A stretch of DNA of 64,000 nt from Mucilaginibacter ginsenosidivorans (GTDB taxonomy: Bacteria; Bacteroidota; Bacteroidia; Sphingobacteriales; Sphingobacteriaceae), in assembly GCF_007971025.1 (NCBI RefSeq), contig NZ_CP042436.1:1054001-1118000 (forward strand), given 5' to 3'. Position 1 is the first letter of the stretch. Each line of letters starts with the position of its first letter. Both the position numbers and the translations under genes were made by a program. This document shows, in pieces, positions 18,947 through 28,120 of this stretch. The notes beneath the pieces are model-generated. The model saw only the letters and a list, made by a program, of their open reading frames with translations. It searched no databases and was not told the DNA's origin.

Positions 18947-19681
18947 ATGGCAGCAGCAAGTCAGAAAGAGATTATCAGCCGTTTAAAAAAGGATCTCCTG
19001 GTGTGGGAGGGCTTTAAACGCAGTGATGCCGATAAGGCTGGGGCAATCGGGATGGGTAGTATCGAAGACCATTTCCCGGAGAAAGTGTTTCCTAAAGGGC
19101 ATATTCACGAAATGATCAGTTATCAGCCGGAAAGCGCTGTGGCCAGTAATGGCTTTATTTCTGCGATCACGGGGAAGCTGTTGGGCGATGCTGGTTTTTG
19201 TGTATGGGTGAGTGCTGCCAGGACAATTTTCCCGCCAACTTTAGCTTTATTTGGCATCCCGCCTGAACAGGTAATATTCGCCGATGTGCGAACGCAGAAA
19301 GAAGCATTATGGACCGTAGAAGAGGCGCTCAAATGCGAAGCTTTGACCGTCGTAATCGGCGAAATATCTGAATTAAGCTTTGGCGATTCACGCCGTTTAC
19401 AGCTTGCCGTAGAAAAAAGCCGGGTTACCGGTTTCATTCACCGCAACAATCCCCGGACTGAAAATACGACCGCCTGCGTGACCAGGTGGAAAGTCGATCC
19501 GCTGATGAGTACAGGCCATCCGGCAATGCCTGGCATTGGCTTCCCCTGCTGGGATATTAAATTGCTAAAAGTCCGGAACGGGCAGCCGGGGAACTGGCAG
19601 GTCGAATGGAACGGGGCCTTCTGCCATTTACAGTCAACGACGGTTGCGATACCGCAATTTCAAAAACGAAAAACGGGTTAA
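18947..19681 (+). CDS. imuA: ImuA, RecA-like accessory factor of mutagenic translesion synthesis
   Basis: 244 residues of the ImuA/SulA-RecA-like family, which works with ImuB and DnaE2 in damage-induced mutagenesis. The family pattern is visible: FPKGHIHEMIS near residue 45, the degenerate P-loop region ASNGFISAITGKLLGD, CVWVSAARTIFPPTLALFGI, and VVIGEISELSFGDSRRLQLAVEKS. As usual for ImuA, no intact GKT/S Walker A is seen. GGGGAGG precedes the ATG at a normal distance, a strong ribosome site for this window. It is first in an operon with imuB and dnaE2 and is likely repressed through the palindrome at 18875. Confidence 0.88.
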   Translation: MAAASQKEIISRLKKDLLVWEGFKRSDADKAGAIGMGSIEDHFPEKVFPKGHIHEMISYQPESAVASNGFISAITGKLLGDAGFCVWVSAARTIFPPTLALFGIPPEQVIFADVRTQKEALWTVEEALKCEALTVVIGEISELSFGDSRRLQLAVEKSRVTGFIHRNNPRTENTTACVTRWKVDPLMSTGHPAMPGIGFPCWDIKLLKVRNGQPGNWQVEWNGAFCHLQSTTVAIPQFQKRKTG

Positions 19682-19682
19682 G

Positions 19683-21185
19683 ATGTCGAAGCGCTTTATG
19701 GTAATTGCTTTCTGTCATTTAACGACGGACTGGATGGTCCGTCGTCGGCCGGAATTACGTACGATCCCTTTTGTCTTAGCCGCCCCTGAACGAAACCGCA
19801 TGGTGATTAAGGCGGTCAATGTGATTGCCGCTGCCAATGGGATTTGCTGTGGCACCGTGGTAGCTGATGCCCGTGCGGTTTATCCCGGATTAGAAGTATT
19901 CGATGACCGGCCGCAATTAGCAGAACAACTGCTTAAAGCATTGGGTGAATGGTGCATTCGATATACCCCTGTTGTTGCAATTGGCTTACCAAATTGCTTA
20001 ATACTCGATATCAGCGGCTGTCCCCATCTATGGGGCGGCGAAGCCGCCTACCTAAAGGATATTCTTAAACGCCTGTCCGCTTTTGGTTATCATGTGAAGG
20101 CCGCCATTGCTGATACGATTGGCACGGCATGGGCGGTATGCAATTTTGGCCCGGAACCTGCCGCTATTGTTGAAGCGGGCAGGCAGGCCGAAGCATTGTC
20201 GTTGCTGCCCACTGCCGCCTTACGCCTTGAAGATGCCATCGTTGAAAAATTACGCAAGCTGGGCTTTTACCAGGTCCGGGCTTTCATCCACATGCCAAGA
20301 AGGGCATTACGGCGCAGGTTTGGACAGTCCATGCTCAACAGGATTGACCAGGCGCTCGGATGGGTGAAGGAAAGCATCGAGCCGCTGTGCCCTGCCGTAC
20401 CCTACCAGGAGCGGCTTCCGAGCCTGGAGGCGATACGTACTAAAACAGGCATTGAAATAGCATTAAAAAAATTACTGGAAGGCTTGTGCAAACGACTGGA
20501 AAAAGAAGGCCAGGGCTTGCGAAAATGCAGCTTAAGGACTTACCGCGTAGATGGCAGGCAACAACTCATTGAGATTGGCACCAGCCGGGCAACGCGCAAC
20601 ATACAGCACTTATATAAACTGTTCGAGGATAAGATAAGTACCATCGCACCGGGGCTGGGCATTGAGCTCTTTGTTTTGGATGCTCCCGTGGTGGAAGAAT
20701 TGCCCGCTAACCAGGAAGCTATCTGGAATACGACCAGTGCCAACCAACAGGCCCTTATCGCTGAACTGATCGACCGCATCAGTGGCAAAATAGGGGAAAA
20801 GGCAATACATCGCTACCTGCCTGCAGAGCATCACTGGCCGGAGTATGCTGTGAAGCCGGCAACCTCATTAGAGGAAAAACCTGCAACGGAATGGCCGCTT
20901 GATTTGCCACGCCCACTGCACCTCTTACCAAAGCCACAGAAGATTGAAGTTACTGTCCGGCTTCCGGATTACCCGCCGATGCTGTTTCATTACCAGGAAA
21001 AACTGCACCGGGTGCAAAAGGCAGACGGGCCGGAGCGCATCGAACAGGAATGGTGGTTGCGTAAAGGGGAATATCGCGATTATTACTGTGTTGAAGACGA
21101 GCAAGGCGCACGGTACTGGCTCTTCCGCCTGGGTCACTATGATAATGCCACACCTGAGTGGTACCTGCATGGATTTTTCGCTTAG
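19683..21185 (+). CDS. imuB: ImuB, Y-family polymerase-like protein of the DnaE2 mutasome
   Basis: About 500 residues. I chose the ATG one base after the imuA stop (MSKRFMVIAF) over an in-frame upstream ATG at 19644 that would overlap imuA. The protein has the DinB/UmuC fold but lacks the catalytic acids: the usual DMDxF motif reads FCHLTTDW and the later SxDE motif reads LILDISGCPHLWGG, as in known ImuB proteins. ImuB is therefore a hub that recruits DnaE2 and the beta clamp rather than a polymerase. Little-finger and C-terminal regions are present (LPKPQKIEV, then GEYRDYYCVEDEQGARYWLFR). It lies between imuA and dnaE2 in one operon. Confidence 0.88.
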   Translation: MSKRFMVIAFCHLTTDWMVRRRPELRTIPFVLAAPERNRMVIKAVNVIAAANGICCGTVVADARAVYPGLEVFDDRPQLAEQLLKALGEWCIRYTPVVAIGLPNCLILDISGCPHLWGGEAAYLKDILKRLSAFGYHVKAAIADTIGTAWAVCNFGPEPAAIVEAGRQAEALSLLPTAALRLEDAIVEKLRKLGFYQVRAFIHMPRRALRRRFGQSMLNRIDQALGWVKESIEPLCPAVPYQERLPSLEAIRTKTGIEIALKKLLEGLCKRLEKEGQGLRKCSLRTYRVDGRQQLIEIGTSRATRNIQHLYKLFEDKISTIAPGLGIELFVLDAPVVEELPANQEAIWNTTSANQQALIAELIDRISGKIGEKAIHRYLPAEHHWPEYAVKPATSLEEKPATEWPLDLPRPLHLLPKPQKIEVTVRLPDYPPMLFHYQEKLHRVQKADGPERIEQEWWLRKGEYRDYYCVEDEQGARYWLFRLGHYDNATPEWYLHGFFA

Positions 21186-21201
21186 TGTAAATGAATGAAT
21201 T

Positions 21202-24200
21202 ATGGAATACTCAGAATTACAGGTAACAACGAACTTTAGTTTTCTCCGCGGAGGCTCCCATCCGCGGGAACTGGTTGCCTGCGCTGCTGCATATGGTCAT
21301 ACAAAAATTGCCATCACCGACCGCAACTCCGTAGCAGGGGTAGTGCGTGCGCATCTTGCTGCTAAAGAGGCAGGCATTCCCATTATTCCCGGCTGCCGTT
21401 TCGATCTGTTGGATGGCCCCAGCCTGCTTGCCTATCCCACCGACCAGGATGCATGGACAAGGATGTGCGCTTTGATCACCCTCGGGAATTTGAGAACGGA
21501 AAAAGGACAATGTGATTTATATAAGAAAGACGTGTACGATCATGCGCAGGGTATATTGTTTGCGCTTATCCCGCCGGACACTTTAAACAAGGCTTTTGAG
21601 TTTGATGCATCTTTTATCGCAAATGCATATGAGTACCGCGAGGCTTTGGGCAGTAATCTTTATGTCTGTGCCAATCGAACTTACAGGGCCAATGATGCAA
21701 AGCGCCTATACCGGATCGCCGGGCTGGATATCCCCATGCTTGCAACTAACGACGTGCATTATCATCATAGCGAACGCAGGCCCTTACAGGATGTGCTGAT
21801 GTGCATTCGTGAAAAATGCAACATTTATAACGCCGGCTATAAGCTGCATCAAAATGCTGAAAGGCACCTGAAAAGCACGGCGGAAATGGAGCGCTTATTC
21901 CGCGGGTACCCCGACGCGATCCGCAGGACACAGGAGATATCGGAAGCCTGCACTTTTTCGCTGGACACCTTAAAATATATCGAGCCGGAGAATATTAGCA
22001 CCGACGGACTTACGGCACAGGAGCGTTTGACAAAGCTCACCATCGAAGGTGCCCATAAACGATATGGAGATGTCATCCCTGAAAAAGTAAAAACGCAGAT
22101 AGCATTTGAACTGGACTTTATCGAGCGGCGCAAGCTGGCACCTTACTTTCTGCGGGTACACAAATACACCAGCAAAGCCGCTGAACTGGAAATACTGTAC
22201 CAGGGCCGTGGATCTGCTGCTAACTCCACCGTGTGTTTCTGTCTGGCTATTACGCCGGTTGACCCAATGAAATCCCGATTGGTATTTTCGCGTTTCATGT
22301 CTGATGCCCGTGAAGAATGGCCGGATATTGATGTTGATTTCGAACACGAGCGCCGCGAAGAAATTATCCAATTTATCTATGAAGATTATGGCCGCGAACA
22401 TGCTGCCATCGTAGCCACCGTTACCCAGGAACGGTACAAAGGTGCTGTCCGCGATGTTGGTAAAGCGATGGGCTTGTCCGAGGATACGATCAAGCGCCTT
22501 TCCGGTTCGGTATGGCATTATCATGAGGACGGTGTTGATCTGCAATTTCTCAGCGAACAGGGCTTAAACCCTGATGACCCGCACCTGCGCAAAGTGGTGG
22601 AGCTGACCGACCAGTTGATGGGATTTCCAAGACAGCTTGGACAACATACCGGGGGCTTTGTGATAACGCATGGAAAACTGTCCGACATCTGCCCCGTATT
22701 AAATGCCCGTATGGAAAACAGGGTACAACTCGAATGGAACAAAGATGACCTTGAAGCATTGGGTATTCTTAAGGTGGACGTACTGGGACTGGGTATGCTT
22801 ACTTGCATACGCAAAGGCTTTGATCTCATTAAACAGCATTACGGCCCCAAAGTGACCTTAGCTAATATACCGCAGGATGACGCCGAAGTATATGATATGT
22901 TCTGTCATGCGGACACGGTAGGAGTTTTCCAGATCGAAAGCCGCGCGCAAATGTCCATGCTGCCGCGCCTGCAGCCACGCTGCTTCTACGACCTTGTGAT
23001 TGAAGTCGCTATTGTACGGCCCGGTCCGATACAGGGCCAGATGGTACACCCGTACCTGAAGCGCCGCCAGGGTTTGATCCCTGTTGAGTACCCTTCACCC
23101 GAACTGGAAGAGATTCTTGGCAGAACACTGGGCGTACCACTCTTCCAGGAACAGGCTATGGAGATTGCCATTATCGCAGCGGGTTATACACCCGCCGAGG
23201 CTGATCAGTTGCGCAGGAGCATCGCCAGTTTCAAAGCGAACGGGCAATTGCATCTGCAGGAAAGCAAGTTTGTCAACGGCATGGTGAACAACGGCTATAC
23301 ACCTGAGTTTTCCGAATACACTTTCAAATTGTTGCAGGGATTTCAGGAAGGCTACGGCTTCCCCGAAAGTCATGCTTCTGCATTTGCCTGGCTTGTATAT
23401 GTCTCCGGCTGGATCAAATGCCATTACCCTGATGTTTTCTGTGCGGCCTTATTGAATAGTCAGCCGATGGGCTTTTATCAACCCGCGCAGATCGTAACCG
23501 ATGCGAAAAAGCATGGCGTCATCGTACGGCCAATTGATATCAACTATTCTATGTGGGACAATATTTTGGAAGAACAGGATGGTAAATACCGCGCTTTGCG
23601 GCTGGGCTTCAGGCAGGCCAATGGCATACGGCAAGACGATATGGACATCCTGGTATCGGCACGAACAAATCCTTTCAAATCAATAGAGGAACTGCACGAC
23701 GCGGGCATTTCGATTGCCACGCTGGAATTGCTGGCGGACGCCGATACGTTTCGCTCCATAAACCTTGACCGCCGGCAGGCATTGTGGGAGGTAACGGCCT
23801 TAAAGGATAAGCCCGCCGGCCTGTTCGTCAATCAACCATCAGAAAGTGCTTATGAAGGCCCAATTGAATTACCGCATATGTCGGCGGCAGAACATGTCGT
23901 GCAGGATTATATGGCAGTTGGCTTATCGCTGAAAGCGCATCCCGTTAGCTTCTTACGACCCCGCCTGGATCAATTGCAGGTTACCCCCACCGCTGCTCTG
24001 TCCTCTTTTAAAAATGGCGACAAGATAAAAGTCGCGGGATTGGTAACGGTGCGGCAGCGGCCGGGAACAGCAAAGGGGGTGATGTTCATCACAATCGAGG
24101 ATGAAACAGGATTTGCCAATCTGGTCGTCTGGGCTAAAGTTTTTGAAACATATCGCAAGGAAATTCTACAGGGCCATTTATTAATGGCCGAAGGAATATT

Positions 24201-24381
24201 GCAGATAGAAGGAGAAGTCATCCATGTAGTTGCAAAACGCTGTTTTGACCTATCACGGCTCTTACAACAACTTCCTAAAACCGGCCAGGAGGACGAAAGC
24301 AAATCTGGGAAAGAAAACAAAAAAGCCCCTCCGCCAAATGTGCAAGGGGATCTATTTGCTGTTTCAAGGAACTTCAGGTAA
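21202..24381 (+). CDS. dnaE2: Error-prone DNA polymerase III alpha subunit DnaE2
   Basis: 1059 residues, the usual DnaE2 size (shorter than DnaE1). N-terminal PHP domain (YSELQVTTNFSFLRGGSHP, ITDRNSVAGVVRAH). The palm with the catalytic Asp motif WPDIDVDFEHERR lies near residues 373-385; finger and thumb segments follow (GVFQIESRAQMSMLPRL, VRPGPIQGQMVHPYLKRRQG, GYGFPESHASAFAWLVYVS). A C-terminal OB fold (KIKVAGLVTVRQRP, MFITIEDETGFANLVVW) is present. It performs translesion synthesis with ImuA and ImuB under SOS induction. The gene starts 16 bp after imuB. Confidence 0.95.
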   Translation: MEYSELQVTTNFSFLRGGSHPRELVACAAAYGHTKIAITDRNSVAGVVRAHLAAKEAGIPIIPGCRFDLLDGPSLLAYPTDQDAWTRMCALITLGNLRTEKGQCDLYKKDVYDHAQGILFALIPPDTLNKAFEFDASFIANAYEYREALGSNLYVCANRTYRANDAKRLYRIAGLDIPMLATNDVHYHHSERRPLQDVLMCIREKCNIYNAGYKLHQNAERHLKSTAEMERLFRGYPDAIRRTQEISEACTFSLDTLKYIEPENISTDGLTAQERLTKLTIEGAHKRYGDVIPEKVKTQIAFELDFIERRKLAPYFLRVHKYTSKAAELEILYQGRGSAANSTVCFCLAITPVDPMKSRLVFSRFMSDAREEWPDIDVDFEHERREEIIQFIYEDYGREHAAIVATVTQERYKGAVRDVGKAMGLSEDTIKRLSGSVWHYHEDGVDLQFLSEQGLNPDDPHLRKVVELTDQLMGFPRQLGQHTGGFVITHGKLSDICPVLNARMENRVQLEWNKDDLEALGILKVDVLGLGMLTCIRKGFDLIKQHYGPKVTLANIPQDDAEVYDMFCHADTVGVFQIESRAQMSMLPRLQPRCFYDLVIEVAIVRPGPIQGQMVHPYLKRRQGLIPVEYPSPELEEILGRTLGVPLFQEQAMEIAIIAAGYTPAEADQLRRSIASFKANGQLHLQESKFVNGMVNNGYTPEFSEYTFKLLQGFQEGYGFPESHASAFAWLVYVSGWIKCHYPDVFCAALLNSQPMGFYQPAQIVTDAKKHGVIVRPIDINYSMWDNILEEQDGKYRALRLGFRQANGIRQDDMDILVSARTNPFKSIEELHDAGISIATLELLADADTFRSINLDRRQALWEVTALKDKPAGLFVNQPSESAYEGPIELPHMSAAEHVVQDYMAVGLSLKAHPVSFLRPRLDQLQVTPTAALSSFKNGDKIKVAGLVTVRQRPGTAKGVMFITIEDETGFANLVVWAKVFETYRKEILQGHLLMAEGILQIEGEVIHVVAKRCFDLSRLLQQLPKTGQEDESKSGKENKKAPPPNVQGDLFAVSRNFR

Positions 24382-24388
24382 GCGTCCC

Positions 24389-25213
24389 TTATACAACCAG
24401 CTCAATGGCCGGTAGGTTTTCGTATACGAAAGGCTCGGTCGGATCAAGTTTCCCTAAAAAGTCACTTGCAACCGTACATGCCGTCATTCCCTGGTAAGGA
24501 TATTGAGTGGCGGCAATCTCGAGGATTTCCTGCTCGCTCAGATCTTCACTTATCCAACGCCATGCAAGTTCATCGTTAAGGATTGTAGGCATGCGTTCTT
24601 TCGAATTGTGAACCTGCTTCATGAGCGGATTGGCAACGGCAGTTACAAGCGCGACCGTATTAACCATTTCACCAGTCTCCTTATCCGTCCAGGGATTCCA
24701 TATTGCTGCCATATAGAAATATTCATGTTCCCGCAAACTGACATAGTATGGATATTTATCCGGCGTCTTTAATTTTTCTCCCGTCTTCTTATTGGTTCGA
24801 TACACATGCCGCCAATCGAAATAGCCGCTCGAAAGTACCAGGCAACGGCGATTTTTTGCCGCATCGTAAAACATTGACCGGCGACCACTGCGCTCACTTA
24901 CAAAAAGGTTTTCTGACTTCGCGTTCAGTTGAGGCTGACCCGGTATATATTTACCATTAGTGTCTTTATAACCCTTTCGCATCCGGTTTACTTCTTCCCG
25001 GGTATTTAGATAGTTTGGGATAAAGCCCCATTCCATTTGGACAATATCGAAGTTTGTATTGCCCTCAGTTGCCACCACTACGGCTACTGGAGTGTCAGTA
25101 AACCCACTGATCACACCCGCATTCAGGAAATCATAATTTTTTGTCGCCTTTTCCAGCGTCATTAGCCTGATAAATTCTTCCTTGCTTACCTTCTGACCAT
25201 TATAATAACACAT
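24389..25213 (-). CDS. SRAP-family protein (YedK/HMCES-like abasic-site shield)
   Basis: 274 residues. Cys2 directly after the initiator Met is the residue that crosslinks to abasic sites in single-stranded DNA in this family. Other family marks: RRCLVLSSGYFDWRH, YPYYVSLREHEYFYMAAIW, and HNSKERMPTIL with the conserved His. It is convergent with dnaE2, 7 bp between stops, and probably co-transcribed with the 78-residue gene just upstream. SRAP genes are often linked with SOS mutagenesis genes, so this is a repair module travelling together. Confidence 0.9.
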   Translation of the reverse strand: MCYYNGQKVSKEEFIRLMTLEKATKNYDFLNAGVISGFTDTPVAVVVATEGNTNFDIVQMEWGFIPNYLNTREEVNRMRKGYKDTNGKYIPGQPQLNAKSENLFVSERSGRRSMFYDAAKNRRCLVLSSGYFDWRHVYRTNKKTGEKLKTPDKYPYYVSLREHEYFYMAAIWNPWTDKETGEMVNTVALVTAVANPLMKQVHNSKERMPTILNDELAWRWISEDLSEQEILEIAATQYPYQGMTACTVASDFLGKLDPTEPFVYENLPAIELVV

Positions 25214-25218
25214 AAAAT

Positions 25219-25455
25219 TTATTTTTCTAGTTTGTCAATTATTGCACCGATTTCCTCTGCTTCCCTTTGCATACCCTGGGGAATGGATGTCCAGAACTCC
25301 TTCCCGCCACTTTTCAGGGCCCGGGTTAAAACAAGCGGCTTTTTATCCGGCGACGAAGAAACATAGTAAACATCTGTGCCGCCAAAAGTTCGCTTACCTA
25401 TTTTTACCTGGTGCCCGCGGTAAACAGTCTCCCAATCCGTTATTTCCTTTTCCAT
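25219..25455 (-). CDS. Small hypothetical protein upstream of the SRAP gene
   Basis: 78 residues, no signal peptide or membrane segment. It starts MEKEITDWETVYRGHQVKIG and ends in an amphipathic helix (EAEEIGAIIDKLEK). It lies 5 bp before the SRAP start on the same strand, so the two are very likely co-transcribed and functionally linked. Its ATG is only one base from an ATG of the divergent gene at 25457, which makes the start of one of the two uncertain. No family recognised. Confidence 0.6.
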   Translation of the reverse strand: MEKEITDWETVYRGHQVKIGKRTFGGTDVYYVSSSPDKKPLVLTRALKSGGKEFWTSIPQGMQREAEEIGAIIDKLEK

Positions 25456-25456
25456 A

Positions 25457-25765
25457 ATGGGTCATCCTAAAATACGGAAAAATCAAATAAAAAGAGACAA
25501 GCTTCGCAAGCTATATTTGCGCATGGATTCAGCATTTACCATCGAGATCAACAATATTCGCTTCAATTTTCTTTCTATGAACGTACAAAGGGCGCAGCTG
25601 TTTCAGGTCTATGTAAATTTTCAGGGACAAAAACGTCGCTTTCATTTTAAAGAAGACGGTAAAGGGGGATTCATATTCGCCATGAGAGAAGACTGCCCGC
25701 CAGAGATTTTGACATGCGAACAGCAACTCTCCGATCATATCCTGGAGTTAGCAAAACAAGACTAA
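25457..25765 (+). CDS. Small hypothetical protein divergent from the SRAP operon
   Basis: Up to 102 residues. The longest frame starts at 25457 with a basic stretch (MGHPKIRKNQIKRDKLRKLY); an internal ATG at 25523 (MDSAFTIEINNIRF) is an equally good start and would leave room for a promoter between the two divergent genes. The body looks like a compact beta-rich domain (FQVYVNFQGQKRRFHFKED, GGFIFAMREDCPPEIL) followed by a helix. No family recognised. Composition and clean codon pattern favour a real gene. Confidence 0.5.
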   Translation: MGHPKIRKNQIKRDKLRKLYLRMDSAFTIEINNIRFNFLSMNVQRAQLFQVYVNFQGQKRRFHFKEDGKGGFIFAMREDCPPEILTCEQQLSDHILELAKQD

Positions 25766-26159
25766 TTAAGATCATTACCCAAAAGCTTCAGGCCGTTTCC
25801 TTTCAGGCCGCGCTTTTCTCTGCAATCTTCGCTGAAGGATTTCCGTTGCAATCGCTAACGGTAAGTTTCTATAATACCATTTATCAATTTTTCAATCGAA
25901 ACGGACAAAAAGGGCAGCGAAGTTTGTGTCCGTATTACTGCACTGAAATAAGATTGCCAAAAGACTACGGCATAATGTAAAAGCTCGTCCCTCACTTTTC
26001 CACCCTTCGGGACTTATTCCGTTTCCTTTTGGCCCTTTTGCGGACACACTTCCTGTGCTTTCTTTTTTTCCGTTTTTTCTTTTGAAAAATGGCTTTTCGG
26101 GGAAAGGGGCGAGAAAGAGAGTAAACAAACAAATTATTCACTTTTTAATCGCAAACAAA
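25766..26159. other. Intergenic region before ssb
   Basis: 394 bp without a convincing gene. It divides the SOS module from the ssb-PRTRC block. Pyrimidine-rich runs on the plus strand and a short TCCC/GGGA inverted repeat are visible near 25987-26015, but no clear terminator or promoter. Confidence 0.4.
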
Positions 26160-26573
26160 ATGCAACAGTTCACAGGAAGAGTAACAGCAGATGCCATCGT
26201 AAAAACATTAGATGGCGGTAAGGAAGTAGTCAGTTTCAGCATTGCAGACAATGAAAGCTACAAGCCAAAAGGACAGGATGAGCCTGTACAGATTTCTACA
26301 TTTTTTAATTGCTCTTATTGGGCGCATACGGGCGTAGCCAAAGTATTGCGCAAGGGCGCAGTCGTACAGGTAAACGGGCGGGTGAGTGCAAGACCTTACA
26401 CTACAAACACAGGTGATGCAGCGGCATCCCTGAATGTACACGCCAACCGCATCGAGGTGTTGGCTTATGCGACCGACAAGCCTGATAATGCTGCCAAAGG
26501 CAAAAAGAATGGCAAACAAAATACCCCGACAGGTAACAGTAACGACGAGGTTAAGGACGACCTCCCGTTTTAA
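26160..26573 (+). CDS. ssb: Single-stranded DNA-binding protein
   Basis: 137 residues. The frame is open further upstream, but the ATG at 26160 (MQQFTGRVTADAIVKTL) gives the normal SSB start. An OB fold spans residues 1-105 (KEVVSFSIADNES, ISTFFNCSYWAHTGVAKVLRKGAVVQVNGRV). After a Lys/Asn-rich linker it ends in the acidic tip DDLPF, which in SSBs recruits repair and replication proteins. It precedes the DUF932 and PRTRC genes, and is probably the accessory SSB of the mobile element rather than the housekeeping copy. Confidence 0.92.
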   Translation: MQQFTGRVTADAIVKTLDGGKEVVSFSIADNESYKPKGQDEPVQISTFFNCSYWAHTGVAKVLRKGAVVQVNGRVSARPYTTNTGDAAASLNVHANRIEVLAYATDKPDNAAKGKKNGKQNTPTGNSNDEVKDDLPF

Positions 26574-26618
26574 ACAGCCATCCATTAACGCGATTATTCA
26601 TTTCAAAATTTCAATAAG

Positions 26619-27686
26619 ATGTCACACGATATAAATTTCAACGAGCATACAGGAAAACATAGTTTTTTCAGCGTACAAGAAAAGGCATGGCATGGCCTCG
26701 GTCAAATAGTTAGCGACTATCCAACAAGCCACGAGGCAATACATTATGCGGGGCTTGACTACGATGTTGCAAAAACTCCATTGTTTACAACAGGGCAAGG
26801 GCTTTCTATTGGCTCGGAGGGGATGGTACAAACTGGTACCACCCTGTCCGTGCCTGATTACTTCGCCACCATCCGAACAGATAACAATGCCGTGTTAGGG
26901 GTTGTTGGCAAGGATTACGAGGTGATACAAAACCGTGACGCCTTTAGTTTCTTCGACAGCATTGTCGGGGGAGACGGTATTTTCTATGAAACAGCAGGGG
27001 CATTAGGCAAAGGGGAACGCATCTTTATCACTGCAAAACTACCCGACTATATTCGGGTGGGCGCGGACGACCTGATTGAAAAATATTTGTTCCTTTCCAC
27101 CTCTCATGATGGCAGCGGTAGTATTACCGCAGCTTTCACGCCAATTAGGATTGTATGCGCCAACACCCTGAATGCTGCCATGCATAATAAAACCAATACA
27201 ATACGCATCCGCCATACCTCCAATGCAAAACAGCGTTTGGAACAGGCACACCAGTTAATGGGTATCTCCAATACCCTGAGCCTGCAAATGGAAGCCCTGT
27301 TTAACACCTGGTCAAAAGTTCGCATTACAGACAAAGAAGTGAAACAGCTTATACAGGCAGCATTGGTTCCCAACAAAGAAGTATTGCAAAAACTAAAGGC
27401 AGGGGAAGAGGATGAATTATCCACTTGCTTTGTCAATATGTGCGATGCCGCCTGTGAATACGCCATGAGCAACGAAACGCAACAAATGCAAACAACCAAA
27501 GGTACTTTGTTTGGGGCTTATAACGGGGTGACTGGTTATTTCCAAAACGTGCGCAAATACAAAAATGATGAAGCCAAACTGAAATCTATTCTCTTAGGCG
27601 GGACAGCCAGTATCCGCACACAGGCTGCATTCAATTTATGTACTGGCTTTGCAAAGAATGGCGCGGACATATTTAAACTCAATTAA
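26619..27686 (+). CDS. DUF932 phage/plasmid-like protein
   Basis: 355 residues of the DUF932 / TIGR03299 family found on plasmids, phages and integrative elements. Visible family segments: AWHGLGQIVSDYPTSHEAI near the N-terminus, VVGKDYEVIQNRDAFSFFD, ERIFITAKLPDYI, HDGSGSITAAFTPIRIVCANTL, and a helical C-terminal half. The molecular role is not established. It sits between ssb and the PRTRC genes, spaced 45 bp from each neighbour on the same strand, so it probably belongs to the same replication or maintenance operon. Confidence 0.88.
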   Translation: MSHDINFNEHTGKHSFFSVQEKAWHGLGQIVSDYPTSHEAIHYAGLDYDVAKTPLFTTGQGLSIGSEGMVQTGTTLSVPDYFATIRTDNNAVLGVVGKDYEVIQNRDAFSFFDSIVGGDGIFYETAGALGKGERIFITAKLPDYIRVGADDLIEKYLFLSTSHDGSGSITAAFTPIRIVCANTLNAAMHNKTNTIRIRHTSNAKQRLEQAHQLMGISNTLSLQMEALFNTWSKVRITDKEVKQLIQAALVPNKEVLQKLKAGEEDELSTCFVNMCDAACEYAMSNETQQMQTTKGTLFGAYNGVTGYFQNVRKYKNDEAKLKSILLGGTASIRTQAAFNLCTGFAKNGADIFKLN

Positions 27687-27731
27687 CAACTGGTGCAGGG
27701 GCATTGCCCCTGCATTTTCAAATTTCCCGAT

Positions 27732-28109
27732 ATGAAACCGATAGATGAACTAAGCAATACAGAAAAGGCGAAATTATTATTTCAGCTTTTTCCAAACGAG
27801 ATACCAGCCTTTATAGATTTTCTTTCTGCTATGTGCGAGACAATGCTTGAAAATCAGGAGCAGGAAAAGGCTGCATGGACGTACGGGTTTATCACCTTTG
27901 ACTTTTGGCGCTCCCTCATTGTACAGGCGCAACAACATATCACCAAATATGGCGCAGGGCTGAAACTCAACGAACGTCTTTTTTCCGAAGTCTTGTTTGA
28001 GGGCTATGCTGCCATGTTCACGGTGCATTGCCTCATTATAGCTACCACCGTCAAAAAGCACCCTAATAAAAAATTCAGCCAGACAATTGATTTATTATTT
28101 AACCCCTAA
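27732..28109 (+). CDS. Hypothetical protein of the PRTRC operon
   Basis: 125 residues from the ATG at 27732 (MKPIDELSNTEKAKLLFQLF); a longer frame exists but its extra residues lie in the short gap after DUF932. It is mostly helical, with FPNEIPAFIDFLSAMCE and FDFWRSLIVQAQQHITKYG. No membrane helix is certain. It is followed 11 bp later by the PRTRC E gene. No family recognised beyond its recurrent position. Confidence 0.65.
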   Translation: MKPIDELSNTEKAKLLFQLFPNEIPAFIDFLSAMCETMLENQEQEKAAWTYGFITFDFWRSLIVQAQQHITKYGAGLKLNERLFSEVLFEGYAAMFTVHCLIIATTVKKHPNKKFSQTIDLLFNP

Positions 28110-28120
28110 TCGTAAAATCT

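Noticed and set aside
21217..24320. Many long antisense and out-of-frame reading frames across dnaE2
   Set aside because: They result from the relatively GC-rich codons of dnaE2; none has a ribosome site or a domain.
25714..25980. Plus-strand frame of 88 residues before ssb
   Set aside because: Composition is not protein-like and it begins inside the preceding small gene; the region is treated as intergenic.
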